This document shows, one piece after another, positions 55,631 through 62,783 of a DNA stretch of 64,000 nucleotides. The notes beneath the pieces were generated by a model. That model saw only the letters and a list, made by a program, of their open reading frames with translations, was not told the DNA's origin and ran no database searches. Each line of letters starts with the position of its first letter. Position 1 is the stretch's first letter. Origin of the DNA: Lyngbya sp. CCAP 1446/10 (GTDB lineage Bacteria; Cyanobacteriota; Cyanobacteriia; Cyanobacteriales; Microcoleaceae); NCBI RefSeq assembly GCF_026130175.1, contig NZ_JAIGNI010000147.1:1-64000 (forward strand), written 5' to 3'. Made by a program: the position numbers and the translations under genes.

Positions 55631-55872
55631 ATCATACCCTCAACATCCAACACTTACCACCAGAAGCTATTCATTCGCTGATGACTCATTTGCCTGACTA
55701 TGTGAAAGTCGCCCTGATGGAAAAAGCTACGCAACTAGAATGCTCTCTCGAATCTGCGATCGAAATGGCGATCGCTAGTTTTCTAGACTCAGAAGCTTTC
55801 AGCTTTGAAGATTGCCTATTATCGCAACGTCTTCAGGAATCAGAATTGGTAGAATCTCCTCAAAGGAAATAG
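55627..55872 (+). CDS. 81-residue hypothetical protein, copy A
   Basis: All-helical acidic protein (LPPEAIHSLMTHLPDYVKVA, EKATQLECSLESAIEMAIASFLD) with a C-terminal tail QRLQESELVESPQRK. It may be a small ribbon-helix-helix or antitoxin-like protein, as the central ECSLESAIEMAI phrase resembles helix-turn-helix of CopG proteins, but there is no firm family match. It is preceded by a nuclease-like remnant whose stop overlaps its start. An identical protein is coded at 57489. Upstream of the ATG, CAGAGAAC is conserved between both copies. Confidence 0.7.
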   Translation: MNHTLNIQHLPPEAIHSLMTHLPDYVKVALMEKATQLECSLESAIEMAIASFLDSEAFSFEDCLLSQRLQESELVESPQRK

Positions 55873-55903
55873 ATGCGAGATATTTTTAAAGGAGATAAAT
55901 ATC

Positions 55904-56149
55904 ATGTCATCCCCAGAACCAAACCTAGCCGATAACTGGGAATTCACAGAATTATGGGTAGATCCGACAGCATCACCCCCTTACGTCCTAATTTTACTGG
56001 GTGACAATTCAGGTAATAGCTCTATCTACGATCCTGCTCAAAATTATCAGATCGTATTTGCCAGTTCAAGTTATCAAGAAGCTAAACTCTGGCTGTTAGA
56101 AGATGAATACGAACGAGTAGAAAGTCGGCTACAAGTGGAAGCAGCATAA
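55904..56149 (+). CDS. 81-residue acidic hypothetical protein
   Basis: WEFTELWVDPTASPPYVLIL, then IYDPAQNYQIVFASSSYQEA and WLLEDEYERVESRLQVE. It looks like one small alpha/beta domain; similar short proteins of unknown function are common in cyanobacteria. AAAGGAG upstream of the ATG at 55904 gives good support to the start. It follows copy A by 31 bp, so co-transcription is likely. A family D hairpin follows the stop. Confidence 0.7.
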   Translation: MSSPEPNLADNWEFTELWVDPTASPPYVLILLGDNSGNSSIYDPAQNYQIVFASSSYQEAKLWLLEDEYERVESRLQVEAA

Positions 56150-56175
56150 ACCCATTTTTGAGAAAATTGGAAAGT

Positions 56176-56213
56176 GCGAGATCCCTTTTGGAACTATCCG
56201 AAAGAGATCTCGC
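56176..56213. repeat. Family D hairpin
   Basis: GCGAGATCCCTTTT / GAACTATCCG / AAAGAGATCTCGCC; the right arm lacks a few bases, so the stem is imperfect. Confidence 0.7.
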
Positions 56214-56302
56214 CCTTCCATTTTTGCATTCAAGTAACAAAAAATTGCCGATTCATCCAATTATTGCTAGAATAGTCACAAAAAAAATATTCTTATTAAC
56301 CA

Positions 56303-56524
56303 ATGAACGACATCTCTATCTGCTTACCAGAAGACTTACTCACATACATCAATCAAAAAGTGCAAAACCCCAGCGCTTTGATAGAATCACTCTTGCAACA
56401 ATGGCGAAAACAGCAAGAAAACCAAGCTTTAGCAGAAGCTTGCAAGCTAGTTGACGAACTCGATTTAGGATGGGATGAAGAATGGCAAACTCAAGCGATT
56501 ACCGACTGGGAAGTATCTGGATAG
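56303..56524 (+). CDS. Probable orphan ribbon-helix-helix antitoxin
   Basis: 73 residues. MNDISICLPEDLLTYINQKV followed by a hydrophobic helix (PSALIESLLQQWRKQQ) is the N-terminal strand-helix-helix pattern of CopG/MazE-like antitoxins, and the acidic tail (LVDELDLGWDEEWQ) would be the toxin-neutralising part. No toxin gene follows on this strand: the next feature is a family D repeat, then a minus-strand vapC. It may act in trans or be a relic. Confidence 0.6.
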   Translation: MNDISICLPEDLLTYINQKVQNPSALIESLLQQWRKQQENQALAEACKLVDELDLGWDEEWQTQAITDWEVSG

Positions 56525-56539
56525 CTAGATTCGATAGTC

Positions 56540-56576
56540 ATCGCCCTTTTGGAACTATCCGCAAAGGGCGATCGCC
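56540..56576. repeat. Family D hairpin, CGATCG-type arms
   Basis: ATCGCCCTTTTGGAACTATC then CGCAAAGGGCGATCGCC. The stem uses GCGATCGCCC/GGGCGATCGC instead of GAGATCCC/GGGATCTC. Confidence 0.8.
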
Positions 56577-56683
56577 GTGTTATCAAATACCTGCTTTTGG
56601 CAAGTCAATTATATAAGCTGTTTCTACAATTTATGTACTTTAATTTTGAACAACAACCAGCCGTACTTGATGATGCCAAATAC

Positions 56684-57076
56684 TCAATACCAGTCCGCGA
56701 TCGCAAGTCCTGCAACTCTCGAAAACTCCTTGACATTGTGAGTAACAAGAGTTGCTTGAAATGCTAAAGCTGTCCCTGCAATCAAAACATCTATCGGCCC
56801 GATGGGAGTGCCTTGTTGCTCCAATTGAGCGCGGATTGTGGCAGCAGCAACAGCAGAATCGCGATCGAAAGGAACAAGATTAACTCGGCTCAAGAGTTGC
56901 TGAAGTTGTTCAGTGCGTTTTGCGGGTGAAGTAGATTTAGCAATACCAACTTGCAATTCAAACAAGACGATCGTGGAAATACCAATTTCTTGAGGAGGTA
57001 TATTGACAAGGTTTTGAGCAACTTGTCCTTGTCCTTTGAAGTAGTATATTAATGTATTTGTATCCAAAATGTACAT
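56684..57076 (-). CDS. vapC: VapC-type PIN-domain toxin
   Basis: 130 residues. PIN acidic residues: D5 (MYILDTNTLIYYFKG), Glu in ISTIVLFELQVG and Asp in PIGPIDVLIAGTAL, then VTHNVKEFSRVAGL at the C-terminus. It is an endoribonuclease toxin that cleaves RNA (often tRNA). Start ATG 57076 follows directly on the stop of vapB, so the pair is translationally coupled. Intact, with no frameshift. Confidence 0.9.
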   Translation of the reverse strand: MYILDTNTLIYYFKGQGQVAQNLVNIPPQEIGISTIVLFELQVGIAKSTSPAKRTEQLQQLLSRVNLVPFDRDSAVAAATIRAQLEQQGTPIGPIDVLIAGTALAFQATLVTHNVKEFSRVAGLAIADWY

Positions 57077-57328
57077 CTAAAAGCTCTCCCGCAAAATGTC
57101 TTCCCCCGACTCGGTACGAATTTCTTCCAGAGTAGGAAAGTCATCTGCCCATGCTCCAGCGAGGGAATAAATCAATTCCTGCCAAGAAGTTAAAGAATCT
57201 ACTGTATCGGTGGATTGGTTATCATTCAGGTATTTGGCACGAATAAACTCAGCGAAAGTGAGAATTTCGCTAGCTTGGTTTTGGGGAAGGGTTTTGACGA
57301 TCGCGTAGATTTGTTCAAGAACAGTCAT
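57077..57328 (-). CDS. vapB: VapB-type antitoxin (DUF2281)
   Basis: 83 residues: N-terminal MTVLEQIYAIVKTLPQNQA, a helix-rich DUF2281 region (EILTFAEFIRAKYL), then an acidic tail (WADDFPTLEEIRTESGEDIL), the part that usually inhibits the toxin. The stop codon directly precedes the ATG of vapC with no gap. A DUF2281 antitoxin of VapBC type is the most likely class. Confidence 0.85.
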   Translation of the reverse strand: MTVLEQIYAIVKTLPQNQASEILTFAEFIRAKYLNDNQSTDTVDSLTSWQELIYSLAGAWADDFPTLEEIRTESGEDILRESF

Positions 57329-57488
57329 AATTAGATTATAGATAAAGTACAGCTGATCTTTATTTTAGTAATTATAGTTCATTTAGTCGCCATTATTCCA
57401 TCCGCGTCCATCAGGCATCTGTTGCGGTTGCTAAAAAGAGCGCTCTTCTTTTCTCTCCGAGATTCAAATTCAGCTATCCCAGAGAACA

Positions 57489-57734
57489 ATGAATCATACC
57501 CTCAACATCCAACACTTGCCACCAGAAGCTATTCATTCGCTGATGACCCATTTGCCTGACTATGTGAAAGTCGCCCTGATGGAAAAAGCTACGCAGCTAG
57601 AATGCTCTCTCGAATCTGCGATCGAAATGGCGATCGCTAGTTTTCTAGACTCAGAAGCTTTCAGCTTTGAAGATTGCCTATTATCGCAACGTCTTCAGGA
57701 ATCAGAACTGGTAGAATCTCCTCAAAGGAAATAG
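57489..57734 (+). CDS. 81-residue hypothetical protein, copy B
   Basis: Encodes exactly the same 81 residues as copy A at 55627; the two DNA copies differ at four positions, each the third base of a codon and silent (H-L leucine TTA/TTG, T ACT/ACC, Q CAA/CAG, L TTG/CTG). The match extends ~10 bp upstream (CAGAGAACA) and through the stop, but the region upstream and the following 81-residue gene are not duplicated. Copy B is followed by a family D hairpin and lies between vapB and a MazF-like gene, both on the other strand. Confidence 0.7.
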   Translation: MNHTLNIQHLPPEAIHSLMTHLPDYVKVALMEKATQLECSLESAIEMAIASFLDSEAFSFEDCLLSQRLQESELVESPQRK

Positions 57735-57737
57735 GAT

Positions 57738-57772
57738 GCGCCATTTTGGAACTATCCGCAAAGGGCGATCGC
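57738..57772. repeat. Family D hairpin, CGATCG-type right arm
   Basis: GCGCCATTTTGGAACTATCC then GCAAAGGGCGATCGC. It begins 4 bp after the stop of copy B and ends at the stop of the MazF-like gene. The right arm is conserved, the left arm shortened. Confidence 0.7.
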
Positions 57773-58117
57773 TCAATTATTACCTATAATTCCAATCAAT
57801 CCCTCTTTCAAAGACTGGATATCTACATTTTGAAGCCTTCCCAGTTTTTTGATAATCAGTTGTTTCTCAATTGTCGTAATAACAGGCTTAATCATAGAAG
57901 CTTTTAAAAGCCCAGCCCCTCGCCAATCTGCGATCGTGATATCACCGGCTTTCGGGCTACTGCTAACTTGACTGGTTATGCCCATCAGAATGCGATCGGG
58001 ATATTCTGCATTATAGACATCGGAACTAACCACAACGGCTGGACGCTTTTTATTAGTCGTTTGATCGGTAAAAGGAAACGGAACTAAAACCACATCACCA
58101 AAATTATAACTCGTCAT
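57773..58117 (-). CDS. MazF/PemK-type toxin
   Basis: 114 residues from ATG 58117 (MTSYNFGDVVLVPFPFTDQ); an ATG at 58126 is an alternative. The CcdB/MazF fold strings GDVVLVPFPFTDQTTNKKRP-AVVVSSD, ITSQVSSSPKAGDITI and GLLKASMIKPVITTIE match PemK/MazF endoribonucleases. It starts inside the last codons of the upstream antitoxin gene (overlap 14 bp). Together they form a type II toxin-antitoxin module. Confidence 0.88.
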   Translation of the reverse strand: MTSYNFGDVVLVPFPFTDQTTNKKRPAVVVSSDVYNAEYPDRILMGITSQVSSSPKAGDITIADWRGAGLLKASMIKPVITTIEKQLIIKKLGRLQNVDIQSLKEGLIGIIGNN

Positions 58118-58313
58118 ATTCTGCATCCTCTGGGTTATCCCAAATTTTAGCAAAAGCTGCTTCGGAGAGTTTAGTCGCACTATAAGTTAGAAGACTATCG
58201 TCACTTCGAGTTAGAAGGAAGTCGAGGAAATCTTCTAATACCGTAATTTTATCGGGCGGTAAGCTACGAATTTTTTCGATCAGCTTGGTTTCAGGACTTT
58301 TAGCGATACTCAT
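58104..58313 (-). CDS. Antitoxin partner of the MazF-like toxin
   Basis: 69 residues. KLIEKIRSLPPDKITVLEDF and a helix LDFLLTRSDDSLL, then an acidic tail AAFAKIWDNPEDAEYDEL that overlaps the toxin start. The pattern is that of the short antitoxin which precedes MazF-like toxins in cyanobacteria (DUF2281-type). The overlapping gene order gives stronger support than the sequence itself. Confidence 0.8.
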   Translation of the reverse strand: MSIAKSPETKLIEKIRSLPPDKITVLEDFLDFLLTRSDDSLLTYSATKLSEAAFAKIWDNPEDAEYDEL

Positions 58314-58339
58314 CTTCTATCACCTTTTTATTGAAAACA

Positions 58340-58570
58340 CTACACACATTCTTCTAAACCTAATTCTGCCAATTCCTGTAACTCTGTATCTTCTGCATAA
58401 AGTTCCGCATAAAGCATCGCCGATTCTTCTAACTGCTGGGCTTCTAACGCTAACTCCAACCGTTGAATCGCTATTCTCACCAATTCACTAGGATCTTTAA
58501 ATCCATAGTTTTGACAGAGTTCTAAAAATTTGATCTGAGACTCATCTAGTGTAAATGTTTGCTCTTTCAT
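58340..58570 (-). CDS. Short CopG/ParD-like protein, possible third antitoxin
   Basis: 76 residues from ATG 58570 (MKEQTFTLDESQIKFLELCQ); the frame runs on to 58597. Helices FKDPSELVRIAIQRLELAL then EAQQLEESAMLYAELYAEDT and an acidic end suggest a ribbon-helix-helix-like DNA-binding start and an acidic partner-binding tail. It lies 26 bp upstream of the antitoxin above on the same strand, so all three may be one operon. No own toxin is apparent. Confidence 0.6.
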   Translation of the reverse strand: MKEQTFTLDESQIKFLELCQNYGFKDPSELVRIAIQRLELALEAQQLEESAMLYAELYAEDTELQELAELGLEECV

Positions 58571-58709
58571 AGTAACAATACTAGGAACTTTACCCAAGTT
58601 AGTTGTTTAAAAAGCTTTGTTTAGGATGCAAGTATTTTTATGATAACATACCTTCGTCTATCGTGCAAAAAAAATAGCAAATATCAATAACACCATATTA
58701 TCCCAAACT

Positions 58710-59207
58710 ATGAAAAAAACTATCATTGGCATCATGGGCCCAGGCGAAAATGCCACATCAACCGACTTAAAAAACGCCTATAAACTCGGACAACTCATCG
58801 CCGAAACTGGATGGATATTGCTAACGGGCGGCCGAAATGTCGGCGTGATGGATGCCGCCAACAAAGGTGCAAAATCAGCTAACGGTTTAACAATTGGCAT
58901 CCTTCCGGGAAACGATACTCGCGGCATTTCCGAAGCTGTCGATATTGCCATTGTCACCGATATGGGAAACGCCAGAAATAACATTAATATTCTTTCTTCA
59001 GATGTGATAATTGCCTGCGGTACGGGCGCGGGTACAGCTTCGGAAATTGCCCTCGCCCTCAAAGCTCACAAGCAAGTTATTTTGTTAAATCATAGCTTGG
59101 AAAGTCAACTTTTCTTTAAAAATTTAGGCAAAATTAACATTTTTGTGGTACACAATGCTGTAGAGGCTATGAATCAAGCTCGCGAAATCCTAGCAAATCC
59201 CAGATGA
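58710..59207 (+). CDS. TIGR00725/LOG-like (SLOG superfamily) protein
   Basis: 165 residues. GIMGPGENATSTDLKNAYKL and GWILLTGGRNVGVMDAANKGAKSANG form the Rossmann-like nucleotide-binding part, and IIACGTGAGTASEIALALKAHKQ includes the GxGTxxE motif of the LOG/lysine-decarboxylase-like family. Related enzymes remove the base from cytokinin-type nucleotides or bind nucleotide ligands. The role in cyanobacteria is unknown. Its stop overlaps the start of a thioredoxin gene by 4 bp (ATGA). Confidence 0.87.
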   Translation: MKKTIIGIMGPGENATSTDLKNAYKLGQLIAETGWILLTGGRNVGVMDAANKGAKSANGLTIGILPGNDTRGISEAVDIAIVTDMGNARNNINILSSDVIIACGTGAGTASEIALALKAHKQVILLNHSLESQLFFKNLGKINIFVVHNAVEAMNQAREILANPR

Positions 59208-59743
59208 AATTCAAGATGAAAGTAAGCAAATTCAACTTTTGTGCGATCGCAATTTTCCTAACTCTGGGGATTTTCGGCAGTACCAAAGCAGACGGAGGAA
59301 TTGCACAGTTAAGTTTCAGCAACCAATCCACTCAAACTTTAGCACAAACGCCCCCTCCTCCGCCTCCTGCTCCTGTCAAATTGCCTGTCACCGATCAAGA
59401 AAGCCCCCCAATTACTAGCGAATCCGCGCCGGATCAAATAGCTTTAGCAACCCATTTGCAGACTATCAAAGCTAAAATGTACGGTGCTTATTGGTGTCCT
59501 CACTGTCACACGCAACAAGAACTTTTCGGCAAAGAAGCATTTACCGCGATTACTTACATTGAGTGCGATCCCAGGGGGAAAGATGCTCAACCGGATTTGT
59601 GCAAAGCTGCTAAGATTCAAGCTTATCCCACTTGGGAAATTCGGGGAAAATATTACACCGGCAGGCAATCTTTGGAAAAACTTGCTCTTTTATCCGGTTA
59701 TAAAGGCAGCAGCAATTTTGTGCCACAAATTCCCTCTCCTTAA
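59204..59743 (+). CDS. Exported thioredoxin-like protein (VKOR-tail type)
   Basis: 179 residues. N-terminal hydrophobic segment (FNFCAIAIFLTLGIFGSTKA) with a likely signal peptide; a Pro-rich linker; then a thioredoxin-like domain with YWCPHCHTQ (CxxC) and PTWEIRGKYYTGRQ. It resembles the C-terminal thioredoxin tail of cyanobacterial and plant VKOR/LTO1 proteins, here without the VKOR part. A lumenal or periplasmic thiol oxidoreductase is likely. It overlaps the SLOG gene by 4 bp, indicating coupled translation. Confidence 0.85.
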   Translation: MKFKMKVSKFNFCAIAIFLTLGIFGSTKADGGIAQLSFSNQSTQTLAQTPPPPPPAPVKLPVTDQESPPITSESAPDQIALATHLQTIKAKMYGAYWCPHCHTQQELFGKEAFTAITYIECDPRGKDAQPDLCKAAKIQAYPTWEIRGKYYTGRQSLEKLALLSGYKGSSNFVPQIPSP

Positions 59744-59758
59744 ATATATCTAAATTAG

Positions 59759-59846
59759 TGGGCGATCGCACTCGCCCACTAATAAACCGGGTTTTTGAAC
59801 CGAAATTCACGGTTGTGAGCAATTATCTTGGTTAAAAACCCGGTTT
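59759..59846. terminator. Two hairpins after the thioredoxin gene
   Basis: GTGGGCG-ATCGCACT-CGCCCAC (59759-59780) starts 16 bp after the stop and could terminate transcription. Then a perfect 13-bp stem AAACCGGGTTTTT (59784-59796) with its complement (59834-59846), a common cyanobacterial interspersed element. Confidence 0.55.
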
Positions 59847-60028
59847 CTGCCCACCCGTGCGTCTAGGAGTATAACTGTAAGGTGCAGAAACCGCTAAAAA
59901 TATGACTTTTATGAATCGAACTTCTGAATAATATGAATTGACATAACAGGAAGCTGGTTATTTAATTGTAATTAGGCGGACATATCTATTTAATTTTTTG
60001 ATTGGCACTTATTCAGGAGACTGAAACG

Positions 60029-61300
60029 ATGCAATTACAATCCAGCAAAAAACAAATAATTTTTAGCAGTTTGCTGTGCTTCTCGGCAATTGCATTTCCG
60101 GTAGCGAGTCAAGCTATAACAGTACAAGAAGTACCGAATCCCCGCCAAGTAAATCATACTTGGGTAACAGATAGAGCCAATATTCTCAGTGATAGTACGG
60201 AAACTCAGCTAAATCAGATGATTGCGGAGTTGGAGGCAAAAAATGGCTCAGAAATCGCAGTGGTGACAGTGCCTGATACCAAGCCATCGGCGACACCAAA
60301 GGCATTTTCTACAGAATTATTTAACTTTTGGGGAATTGGCAAGAAAGGTAAAAATAACGGAGTTTTATTGTTGATTTCATCTGGAGAACGCCGTGTTCAG
60401 ATTGAGACTGGTTCGGGGATTCAAAGCCTTTTGCCCGATGCGAAAATGGTAAGTATTATTCAAACGGAGATTACGCCCAGATTTAAACAGCAGGACTTTG
60501 ACGGGGGTACATTGGCGGGGACAAAGGCGTTAGTTAATGTTTTACAAACTCCGATCGCAAACGTGCAATCTCAAAACGCGCTGCCCTTGGCTCCCATAGT
60601 ACCATCTCAAGCGCTAACACCGTCGCCAATACCTGCTGAATCACCAGTTATTAGCAATAGTAAGTCCACAGGTGAAGATTCATGGAATTTAATCTATGGC
60701 TTACTAGGGTTGTTATTCATAGCATTCATAGCATTTTTTATACCTTGCTTCATTCTATTCAGGATATTTCGCAGCTTATTTTCTCGGATATCTCGTTACC
60801 GCCACCGCCGTTATCCGCGTAACTACACCAGTAACAATCGCAATTACAGCAGTAACAGCCAAAACTATTACGGTGGGGGTGGCTACTACAGCAGTAACAA
60901 CATCGATTACAGTAGCAGTAGCGACTACAGCATTAACAGTAGCAGCGATGATTGCCGTGGCTACTACAGCACTAATAGCAGCGACTACAGTATGAGCAAC
61001 AGCGACTGCGGAGGTAGCTTTGGTGGTGGCGACTCCAGCGGTGGCGGTGCGGGTGGCGATTACAGCATTAGCAACAGCGACTGCGGAGGTAGCTTTGGTG
61101 GTGGCGACTCCAGCGGTGGCGGTGCGGGTGGCGATTACAGCATTAGCAACAGCGACTGCGGCAGTAGTAGCAGTAGCGATTACAGCAGCAGTAGCAGCAG
61201 CGATTACAGCAGTAGCAGTAGCGACTACAGCAGCAGCAGTAGCGACTACAGCAGCAGCAGTAGCGACTCTAGTAGTGGTGGCGGCGGTGGAGATTGGTAA
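60029..61300 (+). CDS. TPM-domain (YgcG/TM-anchored) protein with Ser/Gly-rich tail
   Basis: 423 residues from ATG 60029, supported by AGGAGA at 60015-60020. Signal peptide-like start (IIFSSLLCFSAIAFPVASQA); TPM domain (~30-170, VTDRANILSDSTETQLNQMI, EIAVVTVPDT, GKNNGVLLLISSGERRVQIE); a hydrophobic segment (~220-245); then a long tail of Ser/Tyr/Asn/Gly repeats (DYSSSSSDYSSSSSD, GGSFGGGDSSGGGAGG) with two 25-residue tandem repeats (DNA 60995-61144). TPM proteins such as plant TLP18.3 and bacterial YgcG act at membranes. Function unknown. Confidence 0.87.
   Translation: MQLQSSKKQIIFSSLLCFSAIAFPVASQAITVQEVPNPRQVNHTWVTDRANILSDSTETQLNQMIAELEAKNGSEIAVVTVPDTKPSATPKAFSTELFNFWGIGKKGKNNGVLLLISSGERRVQIETGSGIQSLLPDAKMVSIIQTEITPRFKQQDFDGGTLAGTKALVNVLQTPIANVQSQNALPLAPIVPSQALTPSPIPAESPVISNSKSTGEDSWNLIYGLLGLLFIAFIAFFIPCFILFRIFRSLFSRISRYRHRRYPRNYTSNNRNYSSNSQNYYGGGGYYSSNNIDYSSSSDYSINSSSDDCRGYYSTNSSDYSMSNSDCGGSFGGGDSSGGGAGGDYSISNSDCGGSFGGGDSSGGGAGGDYSISNSDCGSSSSSDYSSSSSSDYSSSSSDYSSSSSDYSSSSSDSSSGGGGGDW
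60995..61144 (+). repeat. Two 75-bp tandem repeats inside the TPM-protein gene
   Basis: Two complete 75-bp copies (25 codons), each coding for SNSDCGGSFGGGDSS-GGGAGGDYSI. The reading frame is preserved. Copies are identical as far as I can see. Confidence 0.9.
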
Positions 61301-61377
61301 TAGTTCTAAGGTGCTATTCGGCGCACTTTATTCAATTTTGAATTAGATCGTTTTCCCTAGAATGACCACTATCATAT

Positions 61378-61439
61378 AGGTTTGTAGTGAGGACTTTAGT
61401 GCTGTGATGGATGCGGACTAAATTCCTCACTACAAACCT
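61378..61439. repeat. Family A hairpin, degenerate copy
   Basis: AGGTTTGTAGTGAGGACTTTAG with complementary ACTAAATTCCTCACTACAAACCT. The loop and inner stem are changed (GTGCTGTGATGGATGCGG), so it is an older copy. Confidence 0.75.
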
Positions 61440-61455
61440 ATTTTAGGATTGGTTT

Positions 61456-62571
61456 TTAATCACTAAAATACTCTTCAACTATTTTCAAAATCCGGGATGC
61501 TGCTAAACCGTCGCCAAAGGGATTGATTGCCATTGCCATTGCGTCGTAAGCTGTAGAATCACTCAGCAATTCTGCGGCTGCTGTGAAAATTGTATCAGAA
61601 TTTGTACCGACAAGTTTAGCGGTTCCGGCGGCAATTGCTTCTGGTCTTTCTGTGGTTTCTCGCAATACTAAAACTGGCTTGCCCAAACTCGGTGCTTCTT
61701 CTTGCAAGCCGCCGGAATCTGTGAGGATTAAATGACTTCTCTGCATGGCTCCTACTAATTCCGCGTAGTCCAACGGTTCTGTTAAAAAGATTCTGGGATG
61801 GTCGCCTAAAAGAGATTTTAAAGGTTCCCGAACGGTTGGATTTTTGTGCAGTGGTAAGAGTAAGGCTGTATCGGGAAATTTATCTAAGATTTGGATGAAT
61901 GCTCGCGCAATTCCTGCTAAGGGTTTTCCCCAATTTTCGCGGCGGTGGACTGTTGCTAAAATGGTGCGATGTTTGTTCCAATCTAGGTTGGGAATGTTGC
62001 ATTCTGGTTCGCGTTTGGCGACGGATAACAAGGCGTCGATGACTGTGTTGCCTGTCAGGTGAATTCCTCCCAAAACGCCCGATCGCCCTAAATTCTCTGC
62101 AGCCAGCGCTGTCGGAGCAAAATGCAGCTTTGTGAGCTGAGATATCAACCGCCTGTTAGCCTCTTCGGGATAGGGATTGAACAAATCGTCGGTTCGCAAT
62201 CCGGCTTCTACGTGACCTACTGGTATTTTTTGATAAAATGCAGCTAAAGTTGCCGCAAACGCTGTTGTTGTATCGCCCTGAACTAATACGATTTCTGGCT
62301 GCAATTCCTTAAAGCAGGCTTCCAAACCCTGCAAGCTGCGGGATGTAATGTCGGTTAGGGTTTGCTGGTGCTGCATAATTGCTAAATCGCGATCGGCTTT
62401 TAGATCGAACATTCGCATTACTTGCTCGACCATTTCCCGGTGCTGACCGGTTAAAATTACTTGGGTGTCAAAGATTGGTGATTTTTTGAACAGTTGAATT
62501 ACAGCGGCTAGTTTGATCGCTTCTGGGCGAGTTCCTAGGACGATACAAACGCGGTGTGTGGCTTCGGGCAT
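61456..62571 (-). CDS. wecB: UDP-N-acetylglucosamine 2-epimerase (non-hydrolysing)
   Basis: 371 residues. GTRPEAIKLAAVIQ, LTGQHREMVEQVM, VQGDTTTAFAATLA, GHVEAGLRT, EEANRRLISQLT, TVHRRENWG and LTDSGGLQEEAPSLGKPVLV are all family motifs. It converts UDP-GlcNAc to UDP-ManNAc for surface polysaccharide. No other polysaccharide gene is adjacent. The start is preceded by a short gap with a few GGGAA-type bases. Confidence 0.96.
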   Translation of the reverse strand: MPEATHRVCIVLGTRPEAIKLAAVIQLFKKSPIFDTQVILTGQHREMVEQVMRMFDLKADRDLAIMQHQQTLTDITSRSLQGLEACFKELQPEIVLVQGDTTTAFAATLAAFYQKIPVGHVEAGLRTDDLFNPYPEEANRRLISQLTKLHFAPTALAAENLGRSGVLGGIHLTGNTVIDALLSVAKREPECNIPNLDWNKHRTILATVHRRENWGKPLAGIARAFIQILDKFPDTALLLPLHKNPTVREPLKSLLGDHPRIFLTEPLDYAELVGAMQRSHLILTDSGGLQEEAPSLGKPVLVLRETTERPEAIAAGTAKLVGTNSDTIFTAAAELLSDSTAYDAMAMAINPFGDGLAASRILKIVEEYFSD

Positions 62572-62656
62572 GGTAAAATTGGGTAGTTGAGATTTGTGCA
62601 GCTCTTAAAGGCTGGATATTTTATAGCTGGTTTGAATCGTTGGTTAATAAGATTTT

Positions 62657-62695
62657 TTTTTAACCGCAGAGGGCGCAGAGGGCGCAGAGAAGGGA
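62657..62695. repeat. Interspersed ACCGCAGAG repeat
   Basis: TTAACCGCAGAGGGCGCAGAGGGCGCAGAG, a 9-bp periodic repeat that also appears near 19880. It lies between the divergent wecB and rluE-like genes. Confidence 0.7.
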
Positions 62696-62783
62696 GAAAA
62701 TAGAGAGATAAATCAAATATTTTTTGACGATTTTCTATCCTTTCTACTCGGAATTTTGGTACATCTTTATTTGTTAATTGGTC

